Source of the DNA: Planctomycetaceae bacterium
GTDB lineage: Bacteria; Planctomycetota; Planctomycetia; Pirellulales; Pirellulaceae
DNA: 51,169 nucleotides
NCBI GenBank assembly: GCA_021298315.1
Contig: JAJTFC010000036.1
Coordinates: 1 to 51,169, forward strand
Reading direction: 5' to 3'
Numbering within the stretch: position 1 is the first letter of the stretch; each line of letters starts with the position of its first letter. Both the position numbers and the translations under genes were made by a program. Shown one piece after another: positions 26,154 to 35,838 of the stretch. The notes under the pieces are model-generated. The model was not told where the DNA came from. It did no database searches and saw only the letters and a program-made list of their open reading frames with translations.

Positions 26154-27548
26154 ATGGCAAGTGCAGAGTTCGATTTAGTGGTTTTGGGTGCTGGACCTGG
26201 CGGATACGTCGCTGCGATTCGTGCAGCACAACTCGGGTTGAGCGTTGCTTGTATCGATGAAAACGACAAATTCGGGGGAACCTGTTTGAGGGTCGGCTGC
26301 ATACCCAGCAAGGCTCTCTTGGAATCGAGTCACTTGTATCACGACACCAAGTCTTCGTTGTCGATTCACGGGATTCAAGTTGGCCAAGTGCAACTTGACT
26401 TGGCCGCGATGATGAAAAGAAAGGATCAGATCGTACAAACGCTCACTGGAGGCATCGATCTGCTGTTTAAAAAGAACAAGGTCACTGGATATCGAGGCCG
26501 AGGGGCTCTCCTCGGGCCGAATCTGGTACAAACGACCGTTGAAGGAAAGCCGATCGAACTCAGAGCCAAGAGAATCATTATTGCAACGGGCTCGAAACCC
26601 GCCTCGATGCGTGGTGTCGAGGAGGATGGAGTCAGGATCGGTAACTCGACGATGGCTCTTTCGTTCGATCAAGTTCCCGAGAAACTCACGGTCATCGGCG
26701 GTGGCTACATCGGCCTCGAGCTAGGAAGCGTATGGAATCGGCTCGGATCAAAGGTAACGGTTCTCGAAGCACTGGATCGGATTTTGCCTGGAATGGATCA
26801 GGAACTCAGTCAACTCTCTCAGCGAGCTTTTACCAAACAAGGGATCGAGTTTCGATTGCAGTCATGGGTTGAATCCGCAAAGGTGGAAAATGGTAAGTGC
26901 ATTGTGCGTTGTAAAGGTGCGGAACCTATTGAAAGCGATCGGGTCCTACTGGCTACCGGCAGGGTGCCTTTGACCCAAAACATCGGGCTTGAGAATGTCG
27001 GAATTGAAACGGACAAAAGAGGGTTCGTTCCAGTCGACAGCAACTTCCAAACCAAGGTTCCTGGTATTTACGCTCTGGGTGATGTCATCGGTGGAGCGAT
27101 GCTTGCCCATAAAGCGATGGAAGAAGGGGTAGTGTGTGTGGAACGCATGCAAGGTATTCATTCGCACTTCAACTACGATTGCATTCCTGCGATCGTCTAC
27201 ACCCACCCGGAGATCGCGACGGTTGGTAAGACCGAAGAGCAACTCAAGGAATCGGGGATAGGTTACAAAAAGGGCGTTGGTGCTTATGGCGCCAACGGCA
27301 GAGCCAGGACTCTGGGAGAGGCAGAAGGTCGCGTGAAGATCTTGGCCGATGCCAAGACCGATCGCGTTCTTGGGGTTCATATTTTGGGAGCCAGGGCAGG
27401 GGATTTGATTGCAGAGGCATCCATAGCAATGGAGTTTGGAGCAAGTAGCGAGGACATTGCCCGCAGTTGCCACGCCCACCCAACACTTGCCGAAACGATC
27501 CATGAAGCAGCACTGGCTGTCGATGGGCGAGCAATCCATTCGGCCTAG
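26154..27548 (+). CDS. lpdA: Dihydrolipoyl dehydrogenase (E3)
   Basis: This flavoprotein reoxidises dihydrolipoamide in 2-oxoacid dehydrogenase complexes with NAD. It shows the FAD fold (FDLVVLGAGPGGYVAA), the redox disulfide GGTCLRVGCIPSKALL (Cys44 and Cys49), the NAD-binding GGGYIGLELGSVW, the second FAD motif YALGDVIGG, and the active-site HAHPTLAETIHEA at the C-terminus. I choose the ATG at 26154; a GTG twelve bases upstream is in frame and equally possible. No E1 or E2 genes are nearby, so it probably serves several complexes. It is divergent from the membrane protein gene. Confidence 0.95.
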   Translation: MASAEFDLVVLGAGPGGYVAAIRAAQLGLSVACIDENDKFGGTCLRVGCIPSKALLESSHLYHDTKSSLSIHGIQVGQVQLDLAAMMKRKDQIVQTLTGGIDLLFKKNKVTGYRGRGALLGPNLVQTTVEGKPIELRAKRIIIATGSKPASMRGVEEDGVRIGNSTMALSFDQVPEKLTVIGGGYIGLELGSVWNRLGSKVTVLEALDRILPGMDQELSQLSQRAFTKQGIEFRLQSWVESAKVENGKCIVRCKGAEPIESDRVLLATGRVPLTQNIGLENVGIETDKRGFVPVDSNFQTKVPGIYALGDVIGGAMLAHKAMEEGVVCVERMQGIHSHFNYDCIPAIVYTHPEIATVGKTEEQLKESGIGYKKGVGAYGANGRARTLGEAEGRVKILADAKTDRVLGVHILGARAGDLIAEASIAMEFGASSEDIARSCHAHPTLAETIHEAALAVDGRAIHSA

Positions 27549-27613
27549 TAAATCAACGAAGTCGGCACTGAATATTTTTATCTGTTTGTTTCAATTGTTC
27601 ATAAGACCTAGCG

Positions 27614-30328
27614 ATGCCCCGATACAATCCAGCTGAAATCGAACCCAAGTGGCAAGCTTATTGGGAGCAGAACAAAACCTTCCGATGTCCTGAGTTTCCC
27701 GATCCAAACGGTAAAGGAAAGCTCTATGTTTTAGATATGTTTCCCTACCCAAGTGGTGCAGGATTGCATGTCGGGCATCCCGAGGGCTATACAGCCACAG
27801 ATATTTATTGCAGATATTGGCGCATGCAAGGTAAAACCGTCTTGCACCCAATGGGCTATGACGCGTTTGGATTGCCCGCCGAGGAATATGCAATTCGAAC
27901 CAACACTCCTCCGCGTCAGAGTACCGAAGCAAATATCGCGAATTTTACCCGGCAACTAAAAATGCTTGGGTTCTCTTACGATTGGGATCGCTCTTTCGCG
28001 ACAACCGATGTTGAGTACTTTCGCTGGACGCAATGGATCTTTTTGATCCTCTTTGATACTTGGTACGACCCCCAGGATCGAAAAGGCAAGCCGATCAGCC
28101 AACTGCCGATTCCAGAGCAAGTTGCCGAAAAGGGCCCTGAGGCGATCGCTAGTTATCGAGACAGTTACCGCTTGGCTTATCAAGACGATGCATTGGTCAA
28201 TTGGTGCCCAGCGCTAGGGACAGTGCTGGCCAACGAGGAGGTCATCGATGGCAGAAGCGAGCGAGGAGACCATCCCGTACAGCGAATTCCACTTAGGCAG
28301 TGGATGCTCCGAATCACCTCCTATGCTGATCGATTGCTTGGGGATTTGGATTTGCTCGACTGGTCCGTTGGCATCAAGAAGTTGCAATCCGATTGGATTG
28401 GCAAGAGCACTGGGGCAGAGGTCGATTTTCCGGTAGCAACTCAGGATGGCAAACAAGCTACTGGGGAGTCGATACGGGTTTACACGACCCGCCCCGATAC
28501 GCTCTATGGAGCGACCTATCTGGTTTTGGCTCCAGAGCATCCGCTGGTCGCGAAAATTACTTCGACTCAGCAATCCGATTTGGTTCACGAGTACTGCAAA
28601 GCAGCCTCGTTCAAAAGCGATCGAGACCGTACAGAGGGGGAAAAACAAAAAACGGGTGTATTTACCGGTGCCACGGCAATCAACCCGGTGACACAAAAGC
28701 CGATCCCGGTTTGGATTGCCGACTACGTCTTGGGAAATTACGGCACAGGTGCAATCATGGCAGTCCCTGCGCACGATACTCGTGACTACGAATTTGCAAT
28801 AAAGTACCAATTACCGATTGTCCAAGTCGTCGAGCCGATTGAAGCTAGCCAGCAGGAGCTAGAAGAGATTCGCAGTGGCAAGGTCTGTTTTGCTGGTGAA
28901 GGTATCGCGATCGCAAGCGGAGAGCTCAGCGGACTCAAGACCAAGGACGCCAAAGACAAAGTGATCCAAAATCTCGAACGACTTGGACTCGGTCGTCAAG
29001 CGGTTAACTACAAACTAAGAGATTGGTTGTTTAGTCGCCAACGTTTTTGGGGTGAACCTTTTCCGATTCTTCATGAGTTGGGCCAGGACGGAAAACCCAA
29101 TGGGCAAATTCGCGCCGTTCCCATAAAAGACCTTCCGGTCGATCTTCCCCATCTGGAGGATTACAAGCCCCACGGGCGTCCAGAGCCGCCTCTTGGAAAA
29201 GCCGATCCGTCCTGGTTGTATGTCGAACTCGATGGTAAGCGTTATCGTCGAGAGACCAATACCATGCCTCAGTGGGCTGGATCTTGTTGGTATTATCTTC
29301 GATTTATCAGCCCGAAGTGTTCTGAGGCTTTTGTCGATCGTGAGCAAGAAGCAGCTTGGATGCCAGTGGATCTGTATATCGGGGGAGCAGAGCATGCCGT
29401 GCTACATTTGCTTTACGCCCGTTTCTGGCACAAAGTTTTATATGATCGAGGGTACGTTTCCCACCCCGAACCGTTCCAAAAACTCGTCAATCAGGGGATG
29501 ATTCTTTCTTATGCGTACAAGGATCAGCGAGGCGCTTTGGTTTCGGTCGATTTAGTCCAAGAAGATGAGCAAGGGGTAACAAGGCATCTTCAGACTGGAG
29601 AGCAACTCAATCAGATTGTAGCCAAGATGTCCAAGGCCTTGAAGAACGTCGTCGATCCCGAGGGTGTTGTCAAAGAGTACGGCGCCGATGCTTTGCGACT
29701 GTATGAAATGTTCATGGGGCCGCTGGAGGCGACCAAGCCATGGAGCATGCAAGGTGTCAACGGGGTTAGAAACTTCCTTGATCGAGCCTGGCGATTGATC
29801 GTGGACTCTCGTGCTGAAGAATTACGTTGCAATGAATCTGTTCAGGATATTCCCACATCACAGGAGCAAGATCGAGTCGTGCACACAACGATTGCGGCCG
29901 TGACGCAAGATATCGAGAACCTATCGTTCAACACGGCGATCGCAAGAATGATGGAGTTCGTCAATTACTTCACCAAGGAATCAGTCCGCCCGAAATCTTC
30001 GATGGAGTGCTTGGCATTACTGCTATCTCCATTCGCCCCCCACGTAGCCGAGGAACTCTGGAGGGTGCTCGGTCATCAAGAGTCTATTGCCTATGTGGCG
30101 TGGCCCACGTCCGACCCAGAGAAGATGAAGATCGAATCGGTCGAGATCCCCGTGCAGGTGAACGGAAAAGTAAGGGCTAAGGTTCATATGCCGGTGGGAA
30201 TCGACAACGAGCAAGCGCATCGCTTAGCGATGTCCAACCAACGAGTCATCGAGATACTCGAAGGCAAAGAGGTGCTGAAGGTGGTCATCGTTCCGGGTAA
30301 GATGATCAACTTGGTAGTCAAACAGTAG
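27614..30328 (+). CDS. leuS: Leucyl-tRNA synthetase
   Basis: LeuS charges tRNA-Leu. The 904-residue length fits bacterial enzymes. The class I signatures are present: the HIGH-type motif in [17 protein letters not shown] (about residue 50) and the KMSKS-type motif [18 protein letters not shown] (about residue 671; the last residues vary as KMSKA). The CP1 editing region contains [20 protein letters not shown] and the catalytic [13 protein letters not shown]. The anticodon-binding and C-terminal domains follow ([15 protein letters not shown]). It starts 65 bases after lpdA. Confidence 0.97.
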   Translation: MPRYNPAEIEPKWQAYWEQNKTFRCPEFPDPNGKGKLYVLDMFPYPSGAGLHVGHPEGYTATDIYCRYWRMQGKTVLHPMGYDAFGLPAEEYAIRTNTPPRQSTEANIANFTRQLKMLGFSYDWDRSFATTDVEYFRWTQWIFLILFDTWYDPQDRKGKPISQLPIPEQVAEKGPEAIASYRDSYRLAYQDDALVNWCPALGTVLANEEVIDGRSERGDHPVQRIPLRQWMLRITSYADRLLGDLDLLDWSVGIKKLQSDWIGKSTGAEVDFPVATQDGKQATGESIRVYTTRPDTLYGATYLVLAPEHPLVAKITSTQQSDLVHEYCKAASFKSDRDRTEGEKQKTGVFTGATAINPVTQKPIPVWIADYVLGNYGTGAIMAVPAHDTRDYEFAIKYQLPIVQVVEPIEASQQELEEIRSGKVCFAGEGIAIASGELSGLKTKDAKDKVIQNLERLGLGRQAVNYKLRDWLFSRQRFWGEPFPILHELGQDGKPNGQIRAVPIKDLPVDLPHLEDYKPHGRPEPPLGKADPSWLYVELDGKRYRRETNTMPQWAGSCWYYLRFISPKCSEAFVDREQEAAWMPVDLYIGGAEHAVLHLLYARFWHKVLYDRGYVSHPEPFQKLVNQGMILSYAYKDQRGALVSVDLVQEDEQGVTRHLQTGEQLNQIVAKMSKALKNVVDPEGVVKEYGADALRLYEMFMGPLEATKPWSMQGVNGVRNFLDRAWRLIVDSRAEELRCNESVQDIPTSQEQDRVVHTTIAAVTQDIENLSFNTAIARMMEFVNYFTKESVRPKSSMECLALLLSPFAPHVAEELWRVLGHQESIAYVAWPTSDPEKMKIESVEIPVQVNGKVRAKVHMPVGIDNEQAHRLAMSNQRVIEILEGKEVLKVVIVPGKMINLVVKQ

Positions 30329-30482
30329 AAAAAGTTAACGTTTGAAGAATTCCAAACAAAACATGAGTAACTCTACTTGCGTCTTTGCTGAAGACCGCGA
30401 CAATTTGTCGTAGCGAGCATAACGAAAGCCTCGGTGGCTTAAGGCTATGCGCCGGACTCTATTTTGTTACAGGTAGTTGGCG

Positions 30483-31100
30483 ATGGAACGAGAAGGCCAA
30501 GTAGTTCAGGGAAAATTGTCCAAAACGCAGGAAGTGGTTCTCCGGAATTACGTTCCTCGCGATACGCCTGAGAACGTCTACCGAAGTTTGCGCGGTTATC
30601 ACTATGCATTGCTCGGTTTGTTTTTGTTTTGGATATTGGTGCGAGTCGCGACTATTGCCGGAAAACATTACTATAGTGTGAGCGAAACGGCCCAAGCTTT
30701 GATGCCGGTTGAAATCCGCTGTGGCTCGGTCGGAGCCCTGATTTGCGTTCTATTTGCAGCTTACAACCTGACGACTGTAGCAGGGCTTTTTGTCAAGGAG
30801 GCTTGGGGGTGGTGGCTAGCTCTTGTCGGGATGTTTTGGGGTATCGTCCAATCGCTCGGAGATGGAATTATCGGGATGTTCTATAGCCAATCGGCTATCG
30901 TCATTGCATGGCACGCGACGATTGGATTGGCTTTGTGTTTTGTTCTGAGTTGGTTGATACACATTCATCTTTCACCGGGAATGCGTGTGAAATTCGATGT
31001 AAACACGAAAACAGAGGTCGCAACGGGAATTGGAATCCTGGGCGGACTGATCCTGGGCCTTTGTTTTATTGCATGGGTCTGGTCGGCTCAGACGATTTGA
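30483..31100 (+). CDS. Membrane protein, four to five TM segments, unknown function
   Basis: The protein (205 residues from the ATG at 30483; an upstream TTG at 30477 would add two) has a polar N-terminal 40 residues and then four or five hydrophobic segments (YALLGLFLFWILVRVA, VGALICVLFAAYNLTTVAG, WWLALVGMFWGIVQSL, IAWHATIGLALCFVLSWLI, IGILGGLILGLCFIAWVW). No family is recognised. The 150-base gap after leuS contains several small inverted repeats (for example CGACAA/TTGTCG near 30399-30411) without a U-run. It converges with the metallo-beta-lactamase-fold gene, 12 bases away. Confidence 0.7.
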   Translation: MEREGQVVQGKLSKTQEVVLRNYVPRDTPENVYRSLRGYHYALLGLFLFWILVRVATIAGKHYYSVSETAQALMPVEIRCGSVGALICVLFAAYNLTTVAGLFVKEAWGWWLALVGMFWGIVQSLGDGIIGMFYSQSAIVIAWHATIGLALCFVLSWLIHIHLSPGMRVKFDVNTKTEVATGIGILGGLILGLCFIAWVWSAQTI

Positions 31101-31112
31101 ATCTCAGATGAT

Positions 31113-32006
31113 CTAGACCCACAATTTCAGTCGGCCATCGAGGCGACCCGGCAGAGCCTTATCGACCCAGCGTTGGATTTGGGGTTTGTTGTATCGGACG
31201 CTAAAGTGACCGCAAATGATCTGTTCGTTTAGAAAAAGATCCTTGCGTTCGACAAAGTCATCCAAGTGCATATGTCCATCTTTGTGGATGAGGTCTTTGC
31301 GATGATCGGGCGCCAAAAAAGTCATCTCGGTGATAAGGATTTTTGCGCGAAACATGTCGGGGTTCCGATCGAGGCCTGCAGGGGCGGTATCTCCGGTATA
31401 AGCAACAAGAGGGATCCTGGTTTCTGCCGTGACTTCGACACCCGAGAGCCTGGCATCACGGATTTGGTCTCCGGTCCAGTTGGCAAATTGGGCTTTGAGT
31501 TTCCGCCGTTTTTCCCAAACGATAAATCCCAAAGCAGGAATGGAGTGTTTCATTGCGTGGGTCGTCACGAGAAGTTCACGGGTAAGATCAATTTCTTGGT
31601 TTTCTCGCAGTGGAACCAGTTCGCAAGGCATACGACCTCGATCGAGCCTCGTGAAGACCTTGAGCATCTGATCGACAGTGGAAAGTGCGTAGTCAGGTAA
31701 GTAGAGGGTCGGGCGTTCCATCTTCATCATGCGGCGGCGGGCTACATAAGCGGGGATCGCTGCGATGTGATCCAGGTGCGGATGGCTGATAAAAGTCCTT
31801 GGCAACGACATAAAATCCCAAGGTTGAGCCCCCAGGTCGAAGCCTAATTTCAGTTCCGCAATACGCCAGTAGCTTTGGACCGCTGCGCGAGAATATCCAT
31901 CGATGGTCAATCCATCATGGTGCATCGATAGGGTTGGCGCGTTATCAACCGATCCGATTCCATCTTCGATCCCCTCTGGTGGTTGCTCTTTTGATCTATG
32001 GTCCAT
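31113..32006 (-). CDS. Metallo-beta-lactamase-fold protein, RNase Z-like
   Basis: The metal-binding signature is SHPHLDHIAAIPAY, typical of the RNase Z/ElaC branch. Later ligands appear in VTTHAMKHSIPALGF, AYTGDTAPAG (the Asp ligand), ILITEMTFL and CGHFSVRYN. I place the start at the ATG at 32006 because GAGG lies nine bases upstream; a longer form from 32066 would overlap the phosphorylase gene and has no ribosome-binding site. Family members include tRNA 3' endonucleases and other phosphodiesterases; the short spacing to two purine nucleoside phosphorylases could link it to nucleotide or RNA turnover. Confidence 0.85.
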   Translation of the reverse strand: MDHRSKEQPPEGIEDGIGSVDNAPTLSMHHDGLTIDGYSRAAVQSYWRIAELKLGFDLGAQPWDFMSLPRTFISHPHLDHIAAIPAYVARRRMMKMERPTLYLPDYALSTVDQMLKVFTRLDRGRMPCELVPLRENQEIDLTRELLVTTHAMKHSIPALGFIVWEKRRKLKAQFANWTGDQIRDARLSGVEVTAETRIPLVAYTGDTAPAGLDRNPDMFRAKILITEMTFLAPDHRKDLIHKDGHMHLDDFVERKDLFLNEQIICGHFSVRYNKPQIQRWVDKALPGRLDGRLKLWV

Positions 32007-32037
32007 AAGTGAAAACCTCGCGATTGCATCTGGTCTA

Positions 32038-32874
32038 TCAAAAGTATTTTGACGCGATGGTTGCAACCAGTGGCTGAAGTTTGGATCTTGCTAGTGAAGA
32101 CCATTCGAGGACATCGGAGTGCTGAGTCTGGCTGGGTAGATCAGGATTGGCAACATTGGTAACCACGGAGAATGCTAAGACCGGAACTCCCGCTTGCATG
32201 GCAAGGAGAGTTTCCGGAACAGTGCTCATTCCCACCATATCAGCTCCCATGCGCCCAAAGGCGCGGTATTCGGCTCGCGTTTCGTAGTTTGGCCCAAGCG
32301 TTGCCAAGTAGGTGCCTGTGTCCAAATGAAAACCAAGTTCCAAGGCTGTTTCCTGAGCCCTGGACAACCACAACGGGTCATAAGACCGATGTGAGCGTCC
32401 AAGGATAGACGCGTTTCTTGCGTTTTGGTTCGGGTTTTTTGGGCACTGGAACAACCAATCGATATGCGAATCGATCGCTACAACTTGGCCACTTCGAAAC
32501 CTAGGGTTGATCCCACCGGAGGCATTCGAAAGGATCACAAGTTCCACCCCTAATTCGACAAGGGTCCTCAGTGGCCTGAGCGACTCCTCCAAAGACCAGC
32601 CTTCGTACAAGTGGCATCTCCCCTGAAGCATTGCAACCTGTAACCCTGCGAGGTTTCCAAAAATCAAGCAACCCTCATGCCCAGAAACCTTTGGCACCGG
32701 AAACATCGGGATTGATCCAAAGGGTACGGTAGTTGGGTGATCGATCGAATTGGCAAGAGCGCCTAAGCCGCTTCCCAGGATCACACCGATGCGAGGCTTG
32801 CACGAAGGATAGTTTTCTCGAAGCCACTCGAGTGGTTTCGAACTGGATTCATCGGTGCTAGGTCGAATCGGAAT
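32038..32874 (-). CDS. Purine nucleoside phosphorylase, 6-oxopurine type, probable ATT start
   Basis: This is a trimeric-type purine nucleoside phosphorylase. Motifs include ILGSGLGALA (phosphate loop), VSGHEGCLIFG, NASGGINPRF, GPNYETRAEYR, GMSTVPETLLA and FSVVTNVA. The purine-contacting Asn (SVVTN) and the ribose-contacting His (TQHSDVL) of the guanosine/inosine enzymes are present. From the only standard start codon (GTG at 32784) the protein would begin inside the first beta strand. The frame is open upstream to 32877 and encodes a normal family N-terminus (PLEWLRENYPSCKPRIGV). No ATG, GTG or TTG occurs there, but an ATT at 32874-32872 has AGGAG exactly eight bases upstream. The preceding paralogue ends 35 bases before it. 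Confidence 0.85.
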   Translation of the reverse strand: MPIRPSTDESSSKPLEWLRENYPSCKPRIGVILGSGLGALANSIDHPTTVPFGSIPMFPVPKVSGHEGCLIFGNLAGLQVAMLQGRCHLYEGWSLEESLRPLRTLVELGVELVILSNASGGINPRFRSGQVVAIDSHIDWLFQCPKNPNQNARNASILGRSHRSYDPLWLSRAQETALELGFHLDTGTYLATLGPNYETRAEYRAFGRMGADMVGMSTVPETLLAMQAGVPVLAFSVVTNVANPDLPSQTQHSDVLEWSSLARSKLQPLVATIASKYF

Positions 32875-32909
32875 GGTTCAGACTCCTGGGGTAAATGCTC
32901 AGGGGCAAG

Positions 32910-33752
32910 TCAGCCTTGGGCATGGCTTGATGCGTCGTACTCAAGCACTCCGGTCAGAAGTGTCGTTAGCCTAGGCTCTGCCTCATTGGCAATGGCGATA
33001 ATCTTGGAAACATCGGCAGCTTCAAGGGCATCGGGCAAGCACATATCGGTAATGACTGAGAAGCCGACGGTTCGCATCGAGCTGTGCACGGCTACGATGA
33101 CTTCAGGTACCGTTGACATCCCTACAACATCGGCCCCGATCTGCCTTAGGAATCGATACTCGGCGCGAGTCTCAAGATTAGGACCGGCCACAGCGACAAA
33201 TACTCCTTGATGAGCGATGATATCCGACTTACGAGCGATTCGCAGGGCCTCACGGATGAGTCGGTGGTCGTAAGGCTGACTCATATCAGGAAAACGGGGA
33301 CCGAGCCGATCGTCATTGATCCCAATCAAAGGATTCCCCCCCATGAGATTGATATGGTCTTCGATGAGCATGATATCCCCTGCTTGGAAATTGGGATTCA
33401 TGCCACCGCAAGCATTCGAGACCATCAACAGTTGGGCACCTAGGAACTTCATAACTCTCACTGGAAGGGTGATGCGATCCAAGGGATAGCCTTCGTACAT
33501 GTGGAATCTCCCTTCCATCGCAACAACCGGGACTCCCGAAAGTTCGCCGCATAGAAGCCGCCCGCGATGACTCGTCGCCGTAGACTTTAGGAAATGCGGA
33601 ATCTCGGAGTATTCGAATTCCGCTTGTACATCGATCTTCTTGACCAGGGAGCCAAGACCTGTACCGAGAATGATGCCGGCGTGTGGTTTTTGGCCCCACT
33701 TCTTTTGGATGACCGAGCAAGCTTCTTGCGTTTTTTCGTAAAGATCTAGCAT
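32910..33752 (-). CDS. Purine nucleoside phosphorylase paralogue with MTAP-like pocket
   Basis: The 280-residue protein has the same family motifs: GIILGTGLGSLV, TATSHRGRLLCG, SNACGGMNPNF, GPNLETRAEYR and GMSTVPEVIVA. By eye alignment to human PNP, the base-contacting Asn243 is replaced by Asp (FSVITDMC) and the ribose-contacting His257 by Val (AADVSKI). Asp at the first position and a hydrophobic residue at the second are features of methylthioadenosine phosphorylase and favour 6-aminopurines. The ATG has AGG seven bases upstream. It heads a probable operon with the second phosphorylase and the metallo-beta-lactamase-fold gene. Confidence 0.9.
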   Translation of the reverse strand: MLDLYEKTQEACSVIQKKWGQKPHAGIILGTGLGSLVKKIDVQAEFEYSEIPHFLKSTATSHRGRLLCGELSGVPVVAMEGRFHMYEGYPLDRITLPVRVMKFLGAQLLMVSNACGGMNPNFQAGDIMLIEDHINLMGGNPLIGINDDRLGPRFPDMSQPYDHRLIREALRIARKSDIIAHQGVFVAVAGPNLETRAEYRFLRQIGADVVGMSTVPEVIVAVHSSMRTVGFSVITDMCLPDALEAADVSKIIAIANEAEPRLTTLLTGVLEYDASSHAQG

Positions 33753-33785
33753 CTTAAAACCTAACTCGAAAACCTTTTTTGGGAA

Positions 33786-35567
33786 TTACCTAAGGATCAT
33801 CTCGTCGACTGTTCTACCCGAAGGGATCATCGGCAGGACGTGTTCTTGGTAAGGGACTTGTACATCCAGAACGTAGGGGCCTGGGTAGTTGATCATTTCT
33901 AACAAAGCAGGTTCCAAATCCGCTTTCTTGCGAACGGTCGCTGCCCCGCAACCAAAACCTTTAGCGATGCTTACAAAGTCTGGGTAGCGATTTTCTGCGT
34001 AAGTATGAGCGATGGTTGAACCCGGTCCTCGGGCTTCTTCGTGGTCGATAGGGCCAAGGTAAGTATGAGCGCGGTTGGATCCCATGAAGCGATCCTCCCA
34101 TTGAACGACCATTCCTAAGTGCTGATTGTTCAATAGCAGCACCTTAACCGGAAGTTTTTCGCAATGAAGGGTTGCGAGTTCCTGGATGTTCATTTGGAAG
34201 GAACCATCCCCATCGATATCGATAACCAAGGCGTCTTTGTGGGCCGCTTGCACTCCCATGGCAGCGGGCAATCCAAATCCCATCGTTCCTAGCCCACTGC
34301 TGCTTAGCCAAGTTCGAGGCCGTCGGAATTGGAAAAACTGGGCGGCCCACATCTGGTGCTGACCTACACCTACGGTGACAAAAGTCTTTCGATTGGAGGT
34401 TAGATCCGACAGAGTACGAATGGCATGCTGCTGTAGAATCCCTTCGAAATTTTGATCGTAACCGAACGGATATTTGGCTTTCAAATCACGGCAATGGTCC
34501 ACCCAGGTCTTAAGATTCTCAGGTGGCTCAACGATTTTATTCAGTTCGCCAAGTGCGTACTTTATATCGCTTCTGACTGCGATGTGGGCTATCTTGTTCT
34601 TATTGAGTTCCGAAGCATCCACATCGACATGCACGATCTTGGCATTCTTTGCGAACGAAGCCAAATGGCCTGTGACTCGGTCGTCAAAGCGAACCCCAAA
34701 GGCCAGCAAAAGATCGCAGTCGCGAACTGCGTAGTTTGCATAAGCAGCACCGTGCATCCCGAGCATGTCCAAGGACAAAGGCCCATCGGCCGGATAGACC
34801 CCAAGTCCCATAACGGTCATCGTTACGGGTATACCTGACTTTGCCGCAAATGTGCGGAGTTCCTCGGAGGCTTCAGCCGTGACAATTCCACCACCGCAGT
34901 AGATGACCGGACGCTTACTGTGCCGGACGGCTGCTGCGATCTGTCTAATCTGTTCGGGGGCCGCGTTCGGATGCTTGCTCGGCGAGTACCCAGGCAAATT
35001 CATAGGCACATCCCAATCAACCTCGCAAGAGTCCAACTGCACGTCCTTGGGCATGTCGATCAAGACCGGACCCGGTCTGCCGGTGGTCGCTATGTAAAAA
35101 GCTTCTTTCATGACCCGAGCGACATCGTCGACTTTGGTAACCAAATAGTGGTGCTTGGTAATCCCCCGGCAGATCTCCACGATTGGGGTTTCTTGGAATG
35201 CGTCGGTGCCAATGACACCCGTGGGAACTTGTCCGGTGATGGCAATCAATGGGATACTGTCAAGTTTCGCGTCAGCGATAGCAGTGACAAGATTGGTAGC
35301 CCCGGGGCCACTTGTAGCCATGACGACGCCAATTTTTCCGGTCGATCGAGCGATCCCCTGGGCTGCAAAAGCCCCTCCTTGTTCGTGCCTGGGTAAGATC
35401 GTCCTTAGGCGACCCTCGTATTTCGTCAGCGACTGATGCATGGGCATCGAACAGCCACCTGGGTAGGCAAAAACGATTTCAACTCCGTGATCCACCAATG
35501 ATTTGACCAGAATATCCGCCCCGGTCATCACGGATGTTTTTCGTTCGGTCGTCAGCGGATTGGTCAT
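33786..35567 (-). CDS. ilvB: Acetolactate synthase, catalytic subunit
   Basis: This thiamin-diphosphate enzyme makes acetolactate or acetohydroxybutyrate, the first step of branched-chain amino acid synthesis. The 593-residue protein has the catalytic glutamate in ILPRHEQGG (Glu62), [11 protein letters not shown], the FAD-region sequence [11 protein letters not shown], and the diphosphate/Mg motif [11 protein letters not shown] with a downstream LLLNNQHLG. The start ATG has GGAG six bases upstream. The small regulatory subunit (ilvN) is not adjacent. Its promoter region holds a long inverted repeat and a separate 25-base palindrome. Confidence 0.95.
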   Translation of the reverse strand: MTNPLTTERKTSVMTGADILVKSLVDHGVEIVFAYPGGCSMPMHQSLTKYEGRLRTILPRHEQGGAFAAQGIARSTGKIGVVMATSGPGATNLVTAIADAKLDSIPLIAITGQVPTGVIGTDAFQETPIVEICRGITKHHYLVTKVDDVARVMKEAFYIATTGRPGPVLIDMPKDVQLDSCEVDWDVPMNLPGYSPSKHPNAAPEQIRQIAAAVRHSKRPVIYCGGGIVTAEASEELRTFAAKSGIPVTMTVMGLGVYPADGPLSLDMLGMHGAAYANYAVRDCDLLLAFGVRFDDRVTGHLASFAKNAKIVHVDVDASELNKNKIAHIAVRSDIKYALGELNKIVEPPENLKTWVDHCRDLKAKYPFGYDQNFEGILQQHAIRTLSDLTSNRKTFVTVGVGQHQMWAAQFFQFRRPRTWLSSSGLGTMGFGLPAAMGVQAAHKDALVIDIDGDGSFQMNIQELATLHCEKLPVKVLLLNNQHLGMVVQWEDRFMGSNRAHTYLGPIDHEEARGPGSTIAHTYAENRYPDFVSIAKGFGCGAATVRKKADLEPALLEMINYPGPYVLDVQVPYQEHVLPMIPSGRTVDEMILR

Positions 35568-35601
35568 GTCGAGCTCCGTTTAAATTCGCGTTACTAACTC
35601 T

Positions 35602-35675
35602 TCGAGGGAATTCCTTCGGGACAGAAACTATATCCCCAGTTCGAAAAAAGGTCGAATGCTTGCGGAATCCCTCGA
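35602..35675 (-). promoter_or_regulatory. ilvB promoter flanked by an inverted repeat
   Basis: On the minus strand, TATAGT (35632-35627) is a five-of-six -10 match, with a weaker TCGACC 18 bases upstream. The arms TCGAGGGAATTCC (35602-35614) and GGAATCCCTCGA (35664-35675) are inverted copies with one extra base, and they lie on either side of this promoter, 49 bases apart. This spacing suits a repressor bound at two sites rather than a simple hairpin, because a transcript from this promoter would contain only one arm. Confidence 0.35.
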
Positions 35676-35686
35676 AAAAGCAAACC

Positions 35687-35728
35687 CAAGTGCGACACCG
35701 TGTCGCACTTGAAGCCAACTTGTCGCAC
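35687..35728. promoter_or_regulatory. 25-base palindrome plus a third half-site
   Basis: CAAGTGCGACAC (35687-35698) and GTGTCGCACTTG (35700-35711) form a perfect 12-bp palindrome around one base. The octamer TGTCGCAC occurs again at 35721-35728, 20 bases from its copy in the palindrome, that is two helical turns. The site is about 120-145 bases upstream of ilvB. It could be an operator for a dimeric regulator, possibly with a cooperative third site. A terminator is less likely because no U-run follows on either strand. Confidence 0.5.
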
Positions 35729-35812
35729 CCAAACCCCTCTTCAGCATGTTCGAACGAACCCGATACAGTATAAACCCCTGTACATTTTGAGACATTTCGC
35801 TTTTTCAAAATT

Positions 35813-35828
35813 TGGCACGCCATATGCT
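35813..35828 (+). promoter_or_regulatory. Candidate sigma-54 promoter
   Basis: TGGCACG, four bases, then ATGC and T match the -24/-12 consensus TGGCACGNNNNTTGC at all but one position, with the essential GG and GC dinucleotides correctly spaced. The predicted start is near 35839. The closest gene is an NtrC-type sigma-54 activator, convergent with this promoter. Confidence 0.5.
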
Positions 35829-35838
35829 TATACGGTAA

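Noticed and set aside
26117..26311. N-terminal extension of the minus-strand membrane protein
   Set aside because: This part is the antisense of the conserved FAD-binding start of dihydrolipoyl dehydrogenase and has no membrane or domain character.
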